Origin: Brienomyrus brachyistius
Lineage: Eukaryota; Chordata; Actinopteri; Osteoglossiformes; Mormyridae
DNA: 64,000 nt
Reading direction: 5' to 3'
Assembly (NCBI RefSeq): GCF_023856365.1
Contig: NC_064538.1
Location: 3,179,832-3,243,831, forward strand
The notes under the pieces were generated by a model. That model ran no database searches, was not told the origin of the DNA, and saw only the letters and a program-made list of their open reading frames with translations. Numbering within the stretch: position 1 is the first letter of the stretch; every line of letters begins with the position of its first letter. Both the position numbers and the translations under genes were made by a program. This document shows, piece after piece, positions 33,173 through 46,387 of the stretch.

Positions 33173-34790
33173 CAGCCCCAAAATGGGGATGCTCGAGACA
33201 GCCAGGCGTCAAGCCTATAAGCCTAGAATCTTTTGATTCATAGTTTGACATGTTATCCGTTGTGTCAGTTGATAAATCTCCACTCATTAAGTGACCGATC
33301 AGACATTTGAAGCAGAGGCAGATTTTTGGCACACGAACACCAACACAGACCAATCCGAATATGTTCCAAATTTGCAGTTTGTGGTCCAAGCGCGGGGTCA
33401 GACCATTAATCCAGTGATGCAGGGTGCACGCATATTTAAAAAGAATCATTCCAATGTTCTCATAGAAATAAAACTTCTTCTTATTAAACTCTGGTTATTT
33501 TTTTCTCTTGACATTTATATGCCGTTTTATGTTACATTTGTTGATGTTGCGATTCCGGAATTTGTTGTAAAAGCAGACAGTAAACACAGTTGCTTCCAAG
33601 GACACCACTGGCACCTACAATTACCAGCTACATAAAAACACCCACTGACCTTTTCATCTAATGCTATCTAATGATTTATAAAGGCCAAAGAGAAACAGGA
33701 AGGTTCGTGTCTCAGGAATGAACTTTTATTGAGAATTTCCATTTGTAGTATTGCTGTGTTTTTTCATTTTACTGGGGCCTTCCCCAGGATTATGTCGTGC
33801 TCTGCTGGATATGCTAATTTTAATGAATGCGTGAGAACAGATACAGATGAAAGCATTTTAATTTTTTAAATATAATAAAAAGACTTCCTCTGGCATTGGG
33901 TGCAGTCCCTCAAACAATTAAGCTGCACAGAACAGGCTATGGAGTGAAAGGGCAGGAAACAGATACAGGCTGTTTATGATTTATGGCTCTGTGCTGATTT
34001 TTTTGTGTAATATTAAAGTACATATGAAATTTATTTTCATATTGTTTGGCTTTTCCTATTGTGAAATTACACAGTAAATGACCCTCAAATATATGACCTA
34101 ATCATGTGTCTGAAATTGCATACTTACACAGTAGGTACTAAATTTCCTCAGAAGCCTACTACTTGAGCCTGCTACTTTAAGGTAGTATGTACTCTCTGTA
34201 TGTATGTATGATAACAGTATGCATGTCACTAGACATACTTTGGTCACCATCTTGCATATAACCTGACCCGGATGATTACCAATGCCATAGCTCAAACCCC
34301 ACAAATCTTAAATACTGTTAAGAGCTATGAATGAAAAAAAATATGTAAGTTGACTCAAATACATAACAGAAGACCGGCTAAGTCTAACCCTGTTCTCCTA
34401 GTAGGTGGTAGCCTACTGGATCTAAGCTGGATCTTCTGAGTAGCAACAACAAGTACACGCTATATTAGTACACACTTATTTAACAAGGCAGTTGATGAGT
34501 AAGACTAAAACAAAAACTCTGTGGCCAGACAAAAAGGCAGATTTATGACGAGACCAGAGAACAGGCAGAAGTACCCAAGCTGACCAATGCCCCAGCCTGT
34601 CACCCACTCTGAGAAGAGAATACCTTTATTTCTAGAACCTGCCCACCGACACTAAGAGTCCAACTCCACACATGTTCATAATGACCCTGCATCTCCTCAA
34701 AAAATATTTCTTTGCAGATGTAACGGATGCCTTAGATGTTACATATGATATTAAATGCCTGAGGCATCACTGTACTGTGTGTCACTGCAG

Positions 34791-34896
34791 TCTCGCGAGA
34801 GGCTGGGGGCTCTTCCAGTTCAAAAAGTCGAACTTGGCTTCCTCCCATCCTATTTACAGTGAATGCTTGATTGGTTTGTGATTGGTTTGTGATTGG
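34791..34896. promoter_or_regulatory. Second TCTCGCGAGA with three ATTGG boxes
   Basis: A perfect TCTCGCGAGA (34791-34800) is followed by ATTGG (inverted CCAAT) at 34870, 34881 and 34892. These are spaced exactly 11 bases apart within the tandem unit ATTGGTTTGTG. The combination looks like a promoter. It lies just beyond the ttc34 stop, probably within the ttc34 3' UTR, and no gene starting here was found. Confidence 0.25.
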
Positions 34897-35136
34897 TTCG
34901 CATTTGTCCATCCATTTGCATACCCAAAACTTCTCAGCCTATGACTCCCCCAAATAACAGTGTCAAAGACTAGTGACCGGGATGAATCAGTCCCCCTTGG
35001 TAGGTTTCGTGGGTTCCCGCTTTGGCAACCCAAAGAGACGGCTGGACTGGCTGGGAGAACTTCCAGTGGGCCTCTCTAAATGTGGCAGTGCTGGGGGATG
35101 TAATTTCTCTTGCCGCCCTGCAGGGGGCTCCATCCA

Positions 35137-38100
35137 TTAGTGGACGATGCAGGAGCCGGCAGCCTCTCGCTTGATCCGTGCCCTGAGTCGCCGCAGCCCC
35201 GCGTGACAGGAGTCCACCATCAGGCCGCTCTCCGTCAGGCGCCAGGCATGGCCCAGCTGCCGCTCCGTCACCCGCCGCAAGGCCTCCTGCAGAAAGCAGT
35301 CTGCGAGGTGCTCCGTGCCGGGCCCGTCCTCGATGCAGCGCAATGCCTGCTCCGCGTGCATCTCCAGCGCTTGGGCGAAATCACGTAGGCCGGCCTCCTC
35401 ACGCGAGCTCAGCAGCAGGCTCCGCCCCCGGCGACACAGGTCCTCCGCCCACAACTCGGGGTTCTTGTCCCCGCGCTCTCCGTGGCCACGCACCACTAAG
35501 TCCAGGTCAGAGGTGGCACGCTGGTGGAGGCCGAGGCGCGCCAGGCAGGCGGCCCGCTGCCGCCAGTATAGCAGGCTGCCGTCCCCGGACGCTCGCACCG
35601 CCACAGTGAGCAGCTCCAACGCCCGCTGCCACTGACCACAGATTGAGAAGTAGCTGGCTTCATGGGCGGAGGCCTGCCAAAAAGACAGCATATTCCAAAT
35701 GTTTAGGGCTTGGATATCTCCTTCAGATAAGGGGATAGTCACAGCTGCCGAAAACAATAATGATGATTTTCCCTGGAAATGCGTAATGGCTCTGTGGCAT
35801 TTACTTTAGGCTTCTTGATGGGTTCCTAATAACCCGACTTGAGAGTAATGTGCTCTGTATCCTTGCTGAGAATGTACTGAGGCCGGACCCGTGTCTGCCT
35901 ACCTGGGCCAGAGGCTTCCTGTGAGCCGCACTGACCAGCGCAAGCAGGAAGTCCAGGATGACGGGCTCTGACTCCGCCATTACGCTTAGCCCCCTGGCCG
36001 CGGCCCGGAAGTTCCGTCGCCACACCTCCACCACCCCCCACCTGGCCTGGGCTTCAGGTTCCTGTGACTCCTGGCCAAAGATTTTGCATAGGTGTGTACC
36101 TGCTGCCTTTATATCGCCTACAAGGAAGAAGGAGGATCATCTGAGGCATGTAAATCGCAGCGTCACAGTTGCTATTTGGGGCGGAGCAAGAACAACATCC
36201 AGGGATTTTTACCGTCCTCTACACTTCTGTTATTGAGTATTGGAACTGGTCTTCGGTAATGGAAGACAACGTAAAATGGGTACACGAGAACACAAGTACT
36301 GTCAAATACACATATTGAGAAAAATCCTCTATCTTACCTTTGGCGATTAATATGTCGACGTACAAGAGGTTCCCTCTGGGCTCTAGGCATTCAGTTTTCA
36401 TCAGGATTCCTCCAATAAGAAAGGCCTGCCGGAGAGGTCGCTCCCCACAAGGAATCGGATTGGCTCCAACGATCTCAGAGAGGTTGGCCCTACAGTGTTG
36501 ATGCAGCCAATCACAGACAAGTTTCCTGGTCTTGTCCTTCAGCAACAGAATCTCTTGAGTGACAGCATCAACGTCGACTTGGAGCGCTGCCAGTACATCA
36601 CTCAGGCATTCCTGGGAAAACAGGCGCAGACAGTACAGAGCTCAAACTTTAATGTATTAAAAGACAAACATTTTTAACCATATTTCAAACGCAATGAGAG
36701 TTTTGCTTTTTATATGCTGTTCTATAAACTTGAAAATTGATTAAATTGAGTGATAGCATGGCTCAGGCAGCAAGGACACGGAACTGTGTTGAACACACTG
36801 ATATTACGAGCAGATTTCGCTTTTCCTGCGTTAAATGGATTCTCAAATCCCAACAGCCAGTTGCTGGGGCCACAATATGACAGTCAACATGTTAACGAGA
36901 AAGTGCAGTGGCAGACTGGTACAAAAACTACGTATTTCCTGCCCAGGGAATACAATAAATCCTGTACCAAATTTATGTTTTAAATGATAACAATAATAAT
37001 AATAACAATAATAATTATTATTATTCACTAAGTAAGATACATGTATTTATATAGCACCTGTCACAATCAAGGTCACAAAGTGCTTTACAACAATAAAATA
37101 AAATATCATTGGAACAGGTGAACAAAAATGAGGCGAAAAACGGCAAGACAGCGACAATAAGCAGCGGTCTGAGTACAATGCCTCTAGTTACTCCTCAAAT
37201 CAGCATGTAACTGACTAGATGGAACATCCAGCAGTATAGTAGGAAGGACTAAGAGCAGCGCAAATATGATTACAATCTATTAAAACCCTGTTTAATACGA
37301 TTATCTGGCCCGCTCATTAAAAGATCCCGCCCCTGCCACACTTCCCAAAGACAGCGGCAATGCACTCCACAGGGCCGGGGCTAGATACCCCAAAGATACC
37401 CCAAAGATACCCCAAAGCTCTGTCATCGTGAGTTTTCAGGCAGGTATGTGGGACAGTGAGCAAGTTTTTACTCAGATGCCTTTAAAGCAACACAGCCCAG
37501 AGCACATAAAGTACATCAGGTTAATAAGCCGGGCCTGATAATGAAAAACCTTAAAAGTACTAATTAAAATAATAAACTGGATCCTATAAGAAACTGGGAG
37601 CTGGTCCCGAGATTTTTAACGGGACCGTTTTAAGGTCACATGGGACTGTTTACCAGATGTAGTAAGCAGACATGCGGAAGCATTCTGACTGTAAGTGGCA
37701 TGAAGTCACCTTACTAAGAGAGGAAATCAGAGAAATTCAGCAGTCAGAGGGAGAACACAGACATGTATGAATAAGCATATCCATATCCAGGATGCCCTCA
37801 GCTTACTAATGTTGCTAATGTAGAGTCAGAAATATCCACCCAGTCACCCAATCCATTAATCAAAATGTGATGTGATGGTATCAGACAGAGAGCTAAGATC
37901 TAAACGCCCCAACACAGAACTATCCCCTGAATCAGCAGCAATAAAAGCTGAATAAAAACCCTCAGAAGGGCCGATTCAGCTGAATGAAATGCATGAACTC
38001 AAACTCGAAAACAGCCCTGTAACCCTTATGAGGATGTGCACAGGCCGGACCCCTGTCCGCCTACCTGCGCTTGCTTCACTTCCTGTGCCACTACCTTTTC

Positions 38101-41100
38101 CAGGATTTTAGGCATAAAAGGCAACTTTGAAATGGGGCTATAGTTTGAAGACACGTCTGGGTCTAAATTCGTTTGCTTTTAGTAGGAACAATGCCGGTGT
38201 TCTTGGAAGAATCAACAAAAGCAAAAACAGCCACTGCAATAGGTGGTAGTACCCTGATCGATAGTGAAAAACAAATAGTATCTACTTGACTAGATGCTGG
38301 CTTCATTTTGTTGACTATAAATAAAATGCTGCAGGTACATTTGTTCTAGTGAAGTGTTTACTTGTTCGTTCGTCCCTGTAAGTTCAGATTCAAAAAGTGT
38401 TTAGTGTTTCACCAAATGATTACTTCCATTACAGCATTACGACATTTACAAACAATCGTTTAAAGAGTCGAATCCCCAGTTTGCGTCAGTTAATAGAAGA
38501 TTATCAGGAGGCTAATATGGTGCCATACCTTCTGCTGCTTGAGCATCAGGTATGTGAAGCCCCTCCCACACCGAGCCTGCACATGCTCAGTGTGCTCTCG
38601 CAGAATGGCCGTGAAGTCAAAGATGGCGGTCTTGTGCTGTCCCATCCGGGCATAGCATCGCCCCCTGGCCAGCAAAGAATCTGTTGCCTCACCACCTGCA
38701 GAGAGCAGCATTACCAAATTAAACCTGTAATAAACCTGCAAACAGGAAATTGCCATTTTATGCTTAGAATACATAAATGAAACAACAGTGCTTACTGGAA
38801 GTCTTGGGACGCTTGCATAATTCAGTAAACGTGTGGCAGTTTCATAGGTCTCATATCAAAAGCCCATTGGCAAACAATGTTTGACAGAGGAGAGAGGGAG
38901 GTAAGGAGCATGAACCTCAGGGATGAGAACCTGAGTGCAGCCATGTGGCAGGTGACACCTCAGCACCACACTAGTCCGAATGGACCGGTGTGAGGTTTTT
39001 CCGGTGGCTGGAGTGCTAATCCTACCACCAACCCCCAACTTATTCCCTGTAAGTTGGAGGATCTCCTTACAGGGCTGGATGTAGATTAACCTCATACCCA
39101 GGAGGAAGCAATCGCAGGTTAAGGGCCCAAGGGAGTAGAATTACTCTGAGGATTCAAATGTTTAACATATCTGCACATATCTTCCACACAGACAATTTGT
39201 TTTGAAGTGTCAGTTTTTTTGTCTGACTCATTCATAATTGCCATTTTGCTGTTTTATGTTATTTCAAAGGCCAGAAATTGAATTACTAATTTAAAAAGCA
39301 CCCAATGAGACCATCGTCATTTGACTTAACTCAGAACAGCTCTTTTTGAACAGTATTTTGGGTTTCAGTTTCATACTACTTGAAATGAATGTTTTACTTA
39401 AAACTACTGGTTGATTCAAATGCGATACATATTTGTAAGCCAATGAATAAAGTCGCGATTTTAAGCAAGTCTCCCAAGATTTTCTGTGAGCGATGTATGT
39501 TTTTATTATTTTGTACCTAAATAAATCTCTCTGTACAATGCACTAGTCCACTGACTGGGTCCTGAGACCCAATCAAAGTCTGCAGGCGCTGACCTGAGGA
39601 GATGATGGCAATAGACAGGTATGCTATCGCTTCCCTGATATCCTGCTCTTTCCCCAGGGCTGCCAGTATGCGCTCGGCTGCCGCATGGCAGTGTCTTTGC
39701 AGCAAGGTCCGGTCCTCTGGAGATGCAACAGCCAGCAGGGGGCGTAAGCAGCTGGTGTCCCCACAGTGGATCAGCTTCTTGAGTAGCTGGACAGCAGGTG
39801 ATGTGGACGGTTAACAATCTGGACTCTCAAGCCCTCAGAAGGGATCTACTGTTGGTGAGGTTTTAACTGTGACTTTGGAGGTTAGTATTTTTTTTTCTTT
39901 TTTTTTTTTTACTTAATCTGACAAAAAAAAACGATCGCAGGAGTTTTTTTTATCTTAATTTCAGGAATATTCATAATATTTACAATGCAAAAGCAGGGCA
40001 AAGGGGCATTTCTGGACCTAAGCTGTAGGGATTCGGGAAGCTTTCTGTCTTCGTTTCCTTCCTCCCTGGAGCAGCATCACCCACCTGGTTAGCGTCGTAC
40101 AGAAAGCCACGGTGCAGCTGCAGGAGGGTCAAGCGGGCCAACAGGGGCGGGCGGCCCTGCGCATGCCCAGCAGACAGCAACAAGCGGTGGGCTTCCTCCG
40201 GGCGCTGCAGGCTGTACAGGGCATCCGCTGCCAGGACTCGCGGAGCGTCCGTGCTGGGCTCCAGCTCCATCAGCAGCAAGGCCAGGGCATGAACTCCCAG
40301 AAGGGTCCTAACCACATGCAGCGGACAGGGGTCAGGGGTCAGTGGGCACAGCTCTGCACTAGCTAATGCACCCAAACTCAGACACACAAATGAAACAGAT
40401 AAGGACGATGCTGGACGCTCCGCCAAGATGGTCCTTCAAGCTGTTGGGGACACCCTGCCATCAACAAGAGCTGGATCTGCTGTCCTCCTGCTGAACCCGC
40501 AGCATGTGACACAGTGTCATGGGTAATTCTCTGGCATGATTTGATTGTTACTTGTCAAGTAGATCCTTCTAGGTGTCTTTGGGAGGAATGATGTGCTCGT
40601 CTCTTTTCTGTGTACTTTACCTCTCTAGGTCCAATCATCCAGTCACATGGCTTCTCCCTACCACTATTTTGCAGACGGCGTACAATTGCACCAAACCATT
40701 CCTCCAGAGGAAGTCTCCACCTGAACATCTCAAAGACCGGGTTGCTTGTCTTTCCTTTCAAAGCAGACCAACATATTCGCCAGCTTGGATCATCAACATT
40801 GTGCCTGTCAAGGTTTGCTAGAAACTTAAAGGTAATTCTGATGACAGATATCCTTTGCTAACCACATTGCAGCTATTTCCTGATCTTGTACGTTTATTTA
40901 TATGAAATCATGACGATCAGACCTTATCAGCACTTGCCACCTCACCTTCATTACTGTAACTCTGTATTGACAGTAATGCCAAAATGTGCTGGCAAAACCA
41001 ATGCAGATGATTCACAATGCAGCAGCTAAAATCCTCTCATCTCATTGTCTCTCTGTCTTGGTTCCCTTGGTGGTTTCAGATGATATAATGGTACATGCCT

Positions 41101-43231
41101 AAACCAGGTTGCTCATAAGGATCTTCATCTTCTCTCATTCTGCACATTCAGGAACCTCATTACCTGCTGATCTCAACATTTGAAAACACGTCTCGGTCTA
41201 GACATTTTCCACCCGTGGTTCTTTGATGGTGCAACAGGCTACCGAATCATATCCAGTCAGCAGCGCCGCTGACAACTTTTAAGAAACATCTCGAGACCAA
41301 TTTCTTGTGTGAACATTTCAACAAACTCATCCTGGCACCTAGCACTGACCACCCCCCCCCACCACCACCACCTGTTTTCATTCACTGTTGCATTGTTATG
41401 GTCTCAGTGGGCCACATTCTCACACAAGATGCTCTTTTCCTGTAACTTGAATTAGTCTCGCAGGAGTTTTGATTTGACTAACGTTTTGATGTTGAGTTCA
41501 AACATGCTTGTGTACCTCTGTCTCCAAGGCTAAGTTGCACTCATCGTTCTTTGGAAGGTCATCTTGAAGCCCCTAAGATGGCTCCATTACAGATGAATGC
41601 TTTTGATGCCTTATCTGTCGCACTTGAATGTAGCTTTGAACAAAGGTATCTGCTAAATAGACATGACGAGGTTGGCACCCATCCTGGGGTTATTCCCTGC
41701 CTTGGGCCTGTAGTGTCCGCAGTAGGGCTATGCCCCTCTGCGACTCTGAATAGGAATTGAATGGCAAATAGAAACAGTAAAAGTGAATGATATGTTGAGA
41801 ACAGTACCCTTCTTTGGTAGGGGAGCAGCTGTCTTTGCCCTCCGCTGATTGTGGTTGATCATTCTGCAGACGTTCTAAGTGTAATGTGGGCATGCATGAG
41901 ACCATCTGGCTGCCTGCTCCCTCCAGAATGGCACGCCCTTGCTCCAGCAGCACAGTACACAGCAGGCCCCGGCAGTTCCAGGGCACAAGGCACCGCACTG
42001 CCAAAGCCGTGTCCTGATGTTGAAGCCGACTGGCGGTCATATAGTCCAGGGCCGTCAGGTAGTGGGAACCACCCAGCATGCGCAGGAGTCCGCGGCCACA
42101 GAGAGCCCGCACACAACTGGGAGGATGGGGGGCGCTGTGTTCAATTACTGCCTGGAAGTCCTCCAGCGCCCCCTGATGGTCCCCGGAGAGAAGGCAGGAA
42201 TAGCCCCGAAGCACATGCACAGTATTCTGGTAGCTCTGGCAGGTGGAGGAGGCGCTAATCAGCTGGCTGCAGATGGACAGTGTTTCCTTAAATTCCCCAC
42301 GCAGCAGGAGGCAGTCGGCTAACCGCACGTACAGCTCCCTCCCACCTACGTTTGGCTCCAGGTGACACAAGGCCTGCAGCTGGGTGATCACGGGGTCCAG
42401 CAGCTCGACACCCTGCGAAGAGCGCAGGTCAGACCGTGCCAGCACTGCCTCCCTGTACTGCAGCAGCCCCCGTTCTGCCTCCTGCCTCATCTCTGTACAC
42501 ACGACCGCCCTCGTGGCTTGGCGGGAAAGCAGCCTGTGGAACTGCTGTCTGGCGCTCGCAGGGTGGACGCCAAAGGCCTCCCCCAGGTCCCTGCAAGTCT
42601 CAGCTCCTTTTCCCTTAGCAGAGAAATTAGCGGCTGCCCTACTGACCAAAAGACAGGCCCTCCTCTCTGGCGGCATCTGCTGGAAGGTTTCCCCGTTTCC
42701 TTCCGCGTCGGGATCCGGCTGCACATGCTGTCCTCGAAGTGCAAGGGAGCACGCCTCCGCACTCTCTCCAAACCTGCGCAGGTGGAACAAAACCAAGGCT
42801 CTCAGCTCCTGCACCCGGGAGTCCCTCGGGGCGATGGCTGCCAGGAAACAGAGACCTTCATGCACCTCTTCCAGCTTTGATCTCTCCTCATGCCCTGTGT
42901 CATCAGTGAGCTCCTTCTCAGCGAGGAGCCTGCTGATATGCTGGGCTGTTTGCTCCACAAATGCTGTCAGTATTATGGGCAGGTGCTGAGCCTGTTTGAC
43001 CCTAATCAGTCTCACAGTCTCCGTTTTATTTTCTCGGAAAGCTTGCATGTAGAGATGCAGGCCTTTGGGACTCTCTGGCTTTGAGAGCAGAAAGGTCAAG
43101 GCTCTCGTTAGCTCCACATATAGATTATTAGAATTATCCATTGGAACAGCTTTTTTCCCCTGCAGCGGGGCAGAACGGTGCGTTACGTCCTCCTCGTTGA
43201 CCCGGCCATTTCCAGGTTTGACAGACTCCAT
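35137..43231 (-). CDS. ttc34: Tetratricopeptide repeat protein 34, 7 coding exons, about 1,010 aa
   Basis: Coding exons, in transcript order: 43231-41808, 40307-40085, 39786-39594, 38695-38529, 36611-36338, 36117-35903, 35673-35137. Phases close throughout (3,033 nt), and the length is close to mammalian TTC34. The protein is a helical TPR scaffold, expected to mediate protein-protein contacts; its cellular role is poorly known. TPR-like helix pairs are visible, for example ELYVRLADCLLLRGEFKETL, then VLRGYSCLLSGDHQGALEDF in exon 1, LLARGRCYARMGQHKTAIFD with FTYLMLKQQK in exon 4, and WRQRAACLARLGLHQRATSD in the last exon. It ends Ser-Cys-Ile-Val-His. Start: Met at 43231 lies one base inside an acceptor (CCTCTGTTTAG), so an upstream leader exon is implied. 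The frame stays open to 43480, making a longer N-terminus possible. The donor at 41807 is GTACTG, weaker than the others but phase-consistent. Confidence 0.92.
36700..38340. repeat. Repeat-rich ttc34 intron insertion
   Basis: The intron between exons 38529 and 36611 holds the interspersed-repeat words 'atgtatttatatagcacctg' and 'cacaaagtgctttacaac' (about 37040-37090). It also has an (AAT)-rich stretch, a short triplication 'agataccccaa' near 37383-37420, and a copy of the edge of the neighbouring exon at about 38041-38096. The family is not identified. Confidence 0.5.
40620..41665 (+). mobile_element. L2-like LINE 3' portion (ttc34 intron)
   Basis: Plus-strand text decodes in broken frames to an L2/CR1-like RT C-terminal region ('cttaaaggtaattctgatga', 'cattactgtaactctgtatt', 'caatgcagcagctaaaatcc'). 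It ends with 'gaacaaaggtatctgctaaa', the usual L2 3' terminus. It fills the intron between the first and second coding exons of ttc34. A short family B fragment follows at about 41670-41750. Confidence 0.75.
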
Positions 43232-44418
43232 CCTAAACAGAGGGGAAGAAAAGTTGTCAGGGATCAACACTGAGAGAAACCAGCAGCTACACCTTCCTTC
43301 ACTCTCACTGCCTTGGTTTCCCCATAAATACTGAGCCAAGCTTTGAGTGTGGAAACCAGCCTTTCTAACCGGTGCCTCACAAGCGTGGCCTCGGTTTTTA
43401 ATGTACAGAGTCGGGTCACTCTCTTGGTTTCCTGTCCCCATGCATAGGTCTTCTGTGCTGGTTTCCTGACACATATCCATTATGATTTCTCAGCTTTTGT
43501 CAAACAACCCCCCGCAAAAGCGTTTATTCTCGTTGAAGGTATTTTAGAATTAATTAAAATGTATGCAAAATTATGCGACCGAACTTGAAAAAAAAATGCA
43601 GGCGATTCATAAATAATGTATGTGAATAATTCATAAATAAAGTACCTGAAAACATCACTTTAAGGAAATACATATGTGCGATAACATTAAATTAGAAGGA
43701 AATCACCTATTGTTTATTACAAATGGATTCAAGTAGATACACTTTCATTGGCTTCACTGTCCACAGAAAAATGTCAGGCCTTCAAAAGCTGGCAGCTCAA
43801 CCATTATTCGAAGGCATTATTATTACTATTTAGTCTTTCATTAGAGACCACGTGTTTATCCTTAAACAAACACTCCTTCGCCAAAAAGGTAGATACACGT
43901 CTTGTTCCTATGGTTCTATTTTATGAGACAAAAATTATGTAGGTCACTTTTCGACATTTTAAAAACGTTTTTATGTGTCCAAATTTAAAAGCATTAAAAT
44001 GGGTTGTGAAATATGCATAAACCTTTTAGTTTTGTCCCCGCGATGGAAACTAAACCGCTGTCTCCCGTGTTATACGGGGCGATCCCGTATTATAACTGGT
44101 GCCTTTCAACCCTAGTTACGAATGTTGAATGAACGATTATAGTAATCAGTTACCTTTTCGTAATGTGTGTATGTGCTTCTGTTTGTCTGTGCTTCGTAAT
44201 TTTATGATTATTTCTACTATGAGCAAGAGATGATCCGACGTTTTTCACGCGTAGATCTAATTTACGGAAACCATGAGCACGTACGATAGTCATAATGTAA
44301 TGTTTTAGTGACTAACTATACAAAACCGCATGACGCCTCTCACTAATTAAACGCAGAAATGAAACACATGATCTAAATTAGATATGTCTTTCAATACTAT
44401 TTAAATTGTCTTACTTAC

Positions 44419-44574
44419 TTTAGGGAGGACCTTATCGTCGACGGCCTTTAAAATGTACCGTCTCCACCTGTGAATCAATATGCAAAAAATCAAAGTGTTT
44501 TAAGATACGTTTCCTTTCTTTTCATTTATGAGACAATTCTTGTGATCTTAGCTTGGTTCAGTTACTAAGGAAAC
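44419..44574 (-). promoter_or_regulatory. Probable ttc34 untranslated first exon and X-box-like promoter site
   Basis: A strong minus-strand donor (CCTAAA then GTAAGTAAG; exon edge 44419) lies 1.2 kb upstream of the acceptor at 43233-43234. On its far side, 44561-44574 reads GTTACTAAGGAAAC. This is close to the imperfect palindrome bound by RFX factors (GTNRCC, spacer, RGYAAC), which control many ciliary genes. The leader has stops in several frames, so it is taken as untranslated. The start of transcription is not located. Confidence 0.35.
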
Positions 44575-46012
44575 GATACACAAGCACGTCACACACCAGG
44601 AGTCAGTTAGAGAAACTGACACCGCTCCGTTCCGTCCTTAAAGACGCCAGACTCTGTTTTAGTACAACAACCCCACAGCCACAATGAATAAGAAGTGAAA
44701 AGCAAACTCAACAAGGTATTATACAGTTAAATGGGTGGGATGATTGTTTTTGGTCACACCTTATAAAATAAAAGTGATTTTCACAGTGGGGCCCTTAGGG
44801 GTGGGGGGGGTGTTACCATTTTTACTCCAGATACCGCCTGGCCCTGTGTCAACCTTATGTCACTCTGGATAAAAATATATATTAATATATTGTTATATCT
44901 ACGGGGAGGGGGGGATGACTGCCTTCTCTACGGCACTCATTCACCTTTCACATCGACTCTCATCACCAGGAAGAAAGTGAAATTTCCCCATTTCTTGTAC
45001 TATGCCAATTTACAGAGGTTTACGCAAGAAAAAAAAATATATAAAAGTAATATAATTGATCCTAAAAAGTGTTCTGCAAGCTACAGTTCCACCTGTAACA
45101 GTCTTCATGACAATACAGGGTAATCCAGAGCATCCAAACATTGTACATATCCATAATGGTGTATTTCTGAGCTTTAGAACAATACATTTATTGCATTCAT
45201 TAATAATCACAGATGACACACATTTCACAAGGAATGTCCATGATTTGTATGGCGGTTGGTCAGTATTTGATATGTTGTTTTAACTCTGTTCCTTTATCGC
45301 TAGCGCCTCATATTCAGTGTGCCATGTATCGCTCTGGGGAATCCATATCGTCATCCTAATCTTGCCCCCCCACAGGGAGTCTGACAGATAGGGCTTCCCT
45401 GCGGTGACGAGCCCTATGTGTGAAAAACTAAGTACAGACGCTACTCTATTAACGAACGAGTTATGTTCCAAATGGCCATTCGTAACTTGAAATGTTTGTA
45501 AGTCGTCATTCTATATCATTTTAAGGGGATAAGCAAGTACAAAGAATTAGGATGCTGGGAGTTCGCACGCTACGCTGCTGCGCGGCGTGAGTAGCGGCCA
45601 GAAGTCGTACTAAGCAAAACTGACGCACAGAAAAAAATGATGTTGCGGACAGGAAACGCGAGCCAAACGAACATGAACACGAAGTTCGTTAGTAAGTAGA
45701 GGAGCATCTGAATACCAGATGATTCAGTAGCTTTTACTGTAGAACCACCTTTAGCAGTAATAACTTGAAATAATCATTTCCTGTGTGACTTTATGAGTCT
45801 CACGCATCATTGAGGGAATTCTTGCCCTCCCTTAGTTACAATGTTGCTTCAGTTCACTGAGGATTGTGGGAAATCATTTATGCACAAATCTCTTAAGGCC
45901 CTGCCCCACCAATTCATTCAGGTGGAGGTCTGGACTTTGACTGGACCATTGCAATATCTCGATTCTTTTCTTTTTCAGCAATTCTGTTCATTGTTGGATC
46001 ATTGTTCCAATT

Positions 46013-46387
46013 TCAGCCAAGCTTTAGCTGTCGGACTGAAAGCCTCACATTTGACTCGACTATACTTTGGTATGCAGGGGACTTCATGATCGACTCAGTG
46101 ACTGCAGGTGCCCAGGTCCTGTGGCTGCAAAACCAGCCCAAATCACCTCCCTTCCACCACCATGCTCGACCATTAATATGAGTAGTTTGTGCTGATATGC
46201 TGTTTGGTTTTCGGCAAATGTGGCACGGTGCATTATGGCCAAACACCTCCACCTCATCACCCCAAAGGACGTTTAATCTGTTCCAGAAGTCATGTGGTTT
46301 GTTCACATATGACTTTGCGAACCTAAGCCATGCTGCCGTGTTCTCTTTAGAGGGAAGAGGCGTTTCCCTGGTAACCCTTCCAAACAA
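46013..46387 (-). mobile_element. Tc1-like transposase remnant
   Basis: The minus strand encodes 124 codons matching the catalytic middle of Tc1-like transposases: LRFAKSYVNKPHDFWNRLNV, then LWGDEVEVFGHNAPCHICRK, GDLGWFCSH, and YQSIVESNVRLSVRQLKL at the end. In active elements the LWTDES-like motif supplies a catalytic Asp; here it reads LWGDEVEV. Neither a helix-turn-helix start nor a second acidic block was found, so the element is dead. Confidence 0.8.

Larger units (their letters stand above)
26850..34600. other. Intergenic region between the oxidoreductase gene and ttc34
   Basis: No supported protein gene. Contents: a duplicated 95-base segment (27434-27532 and 30675-30772), an intact family B insertion (29305-29654), a poly-C run (31689-31711), SINEs (31945-32140 and 33061-33172), a family B fragment (32195-32385) and an RT fragment (32400-33030). 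Positions 33200-34600 look unique. An AATAAA on the minus strand at 34625-34630 may serve ttc34. Confidence 0.5.

Noticed and set aside
42384..42989. A 201-codon plus-strand frame inside the ttc34 region
   Set aside because: It is antisense to the large ttc34 coding exon, whose TPR protein and splice phases are well supported.
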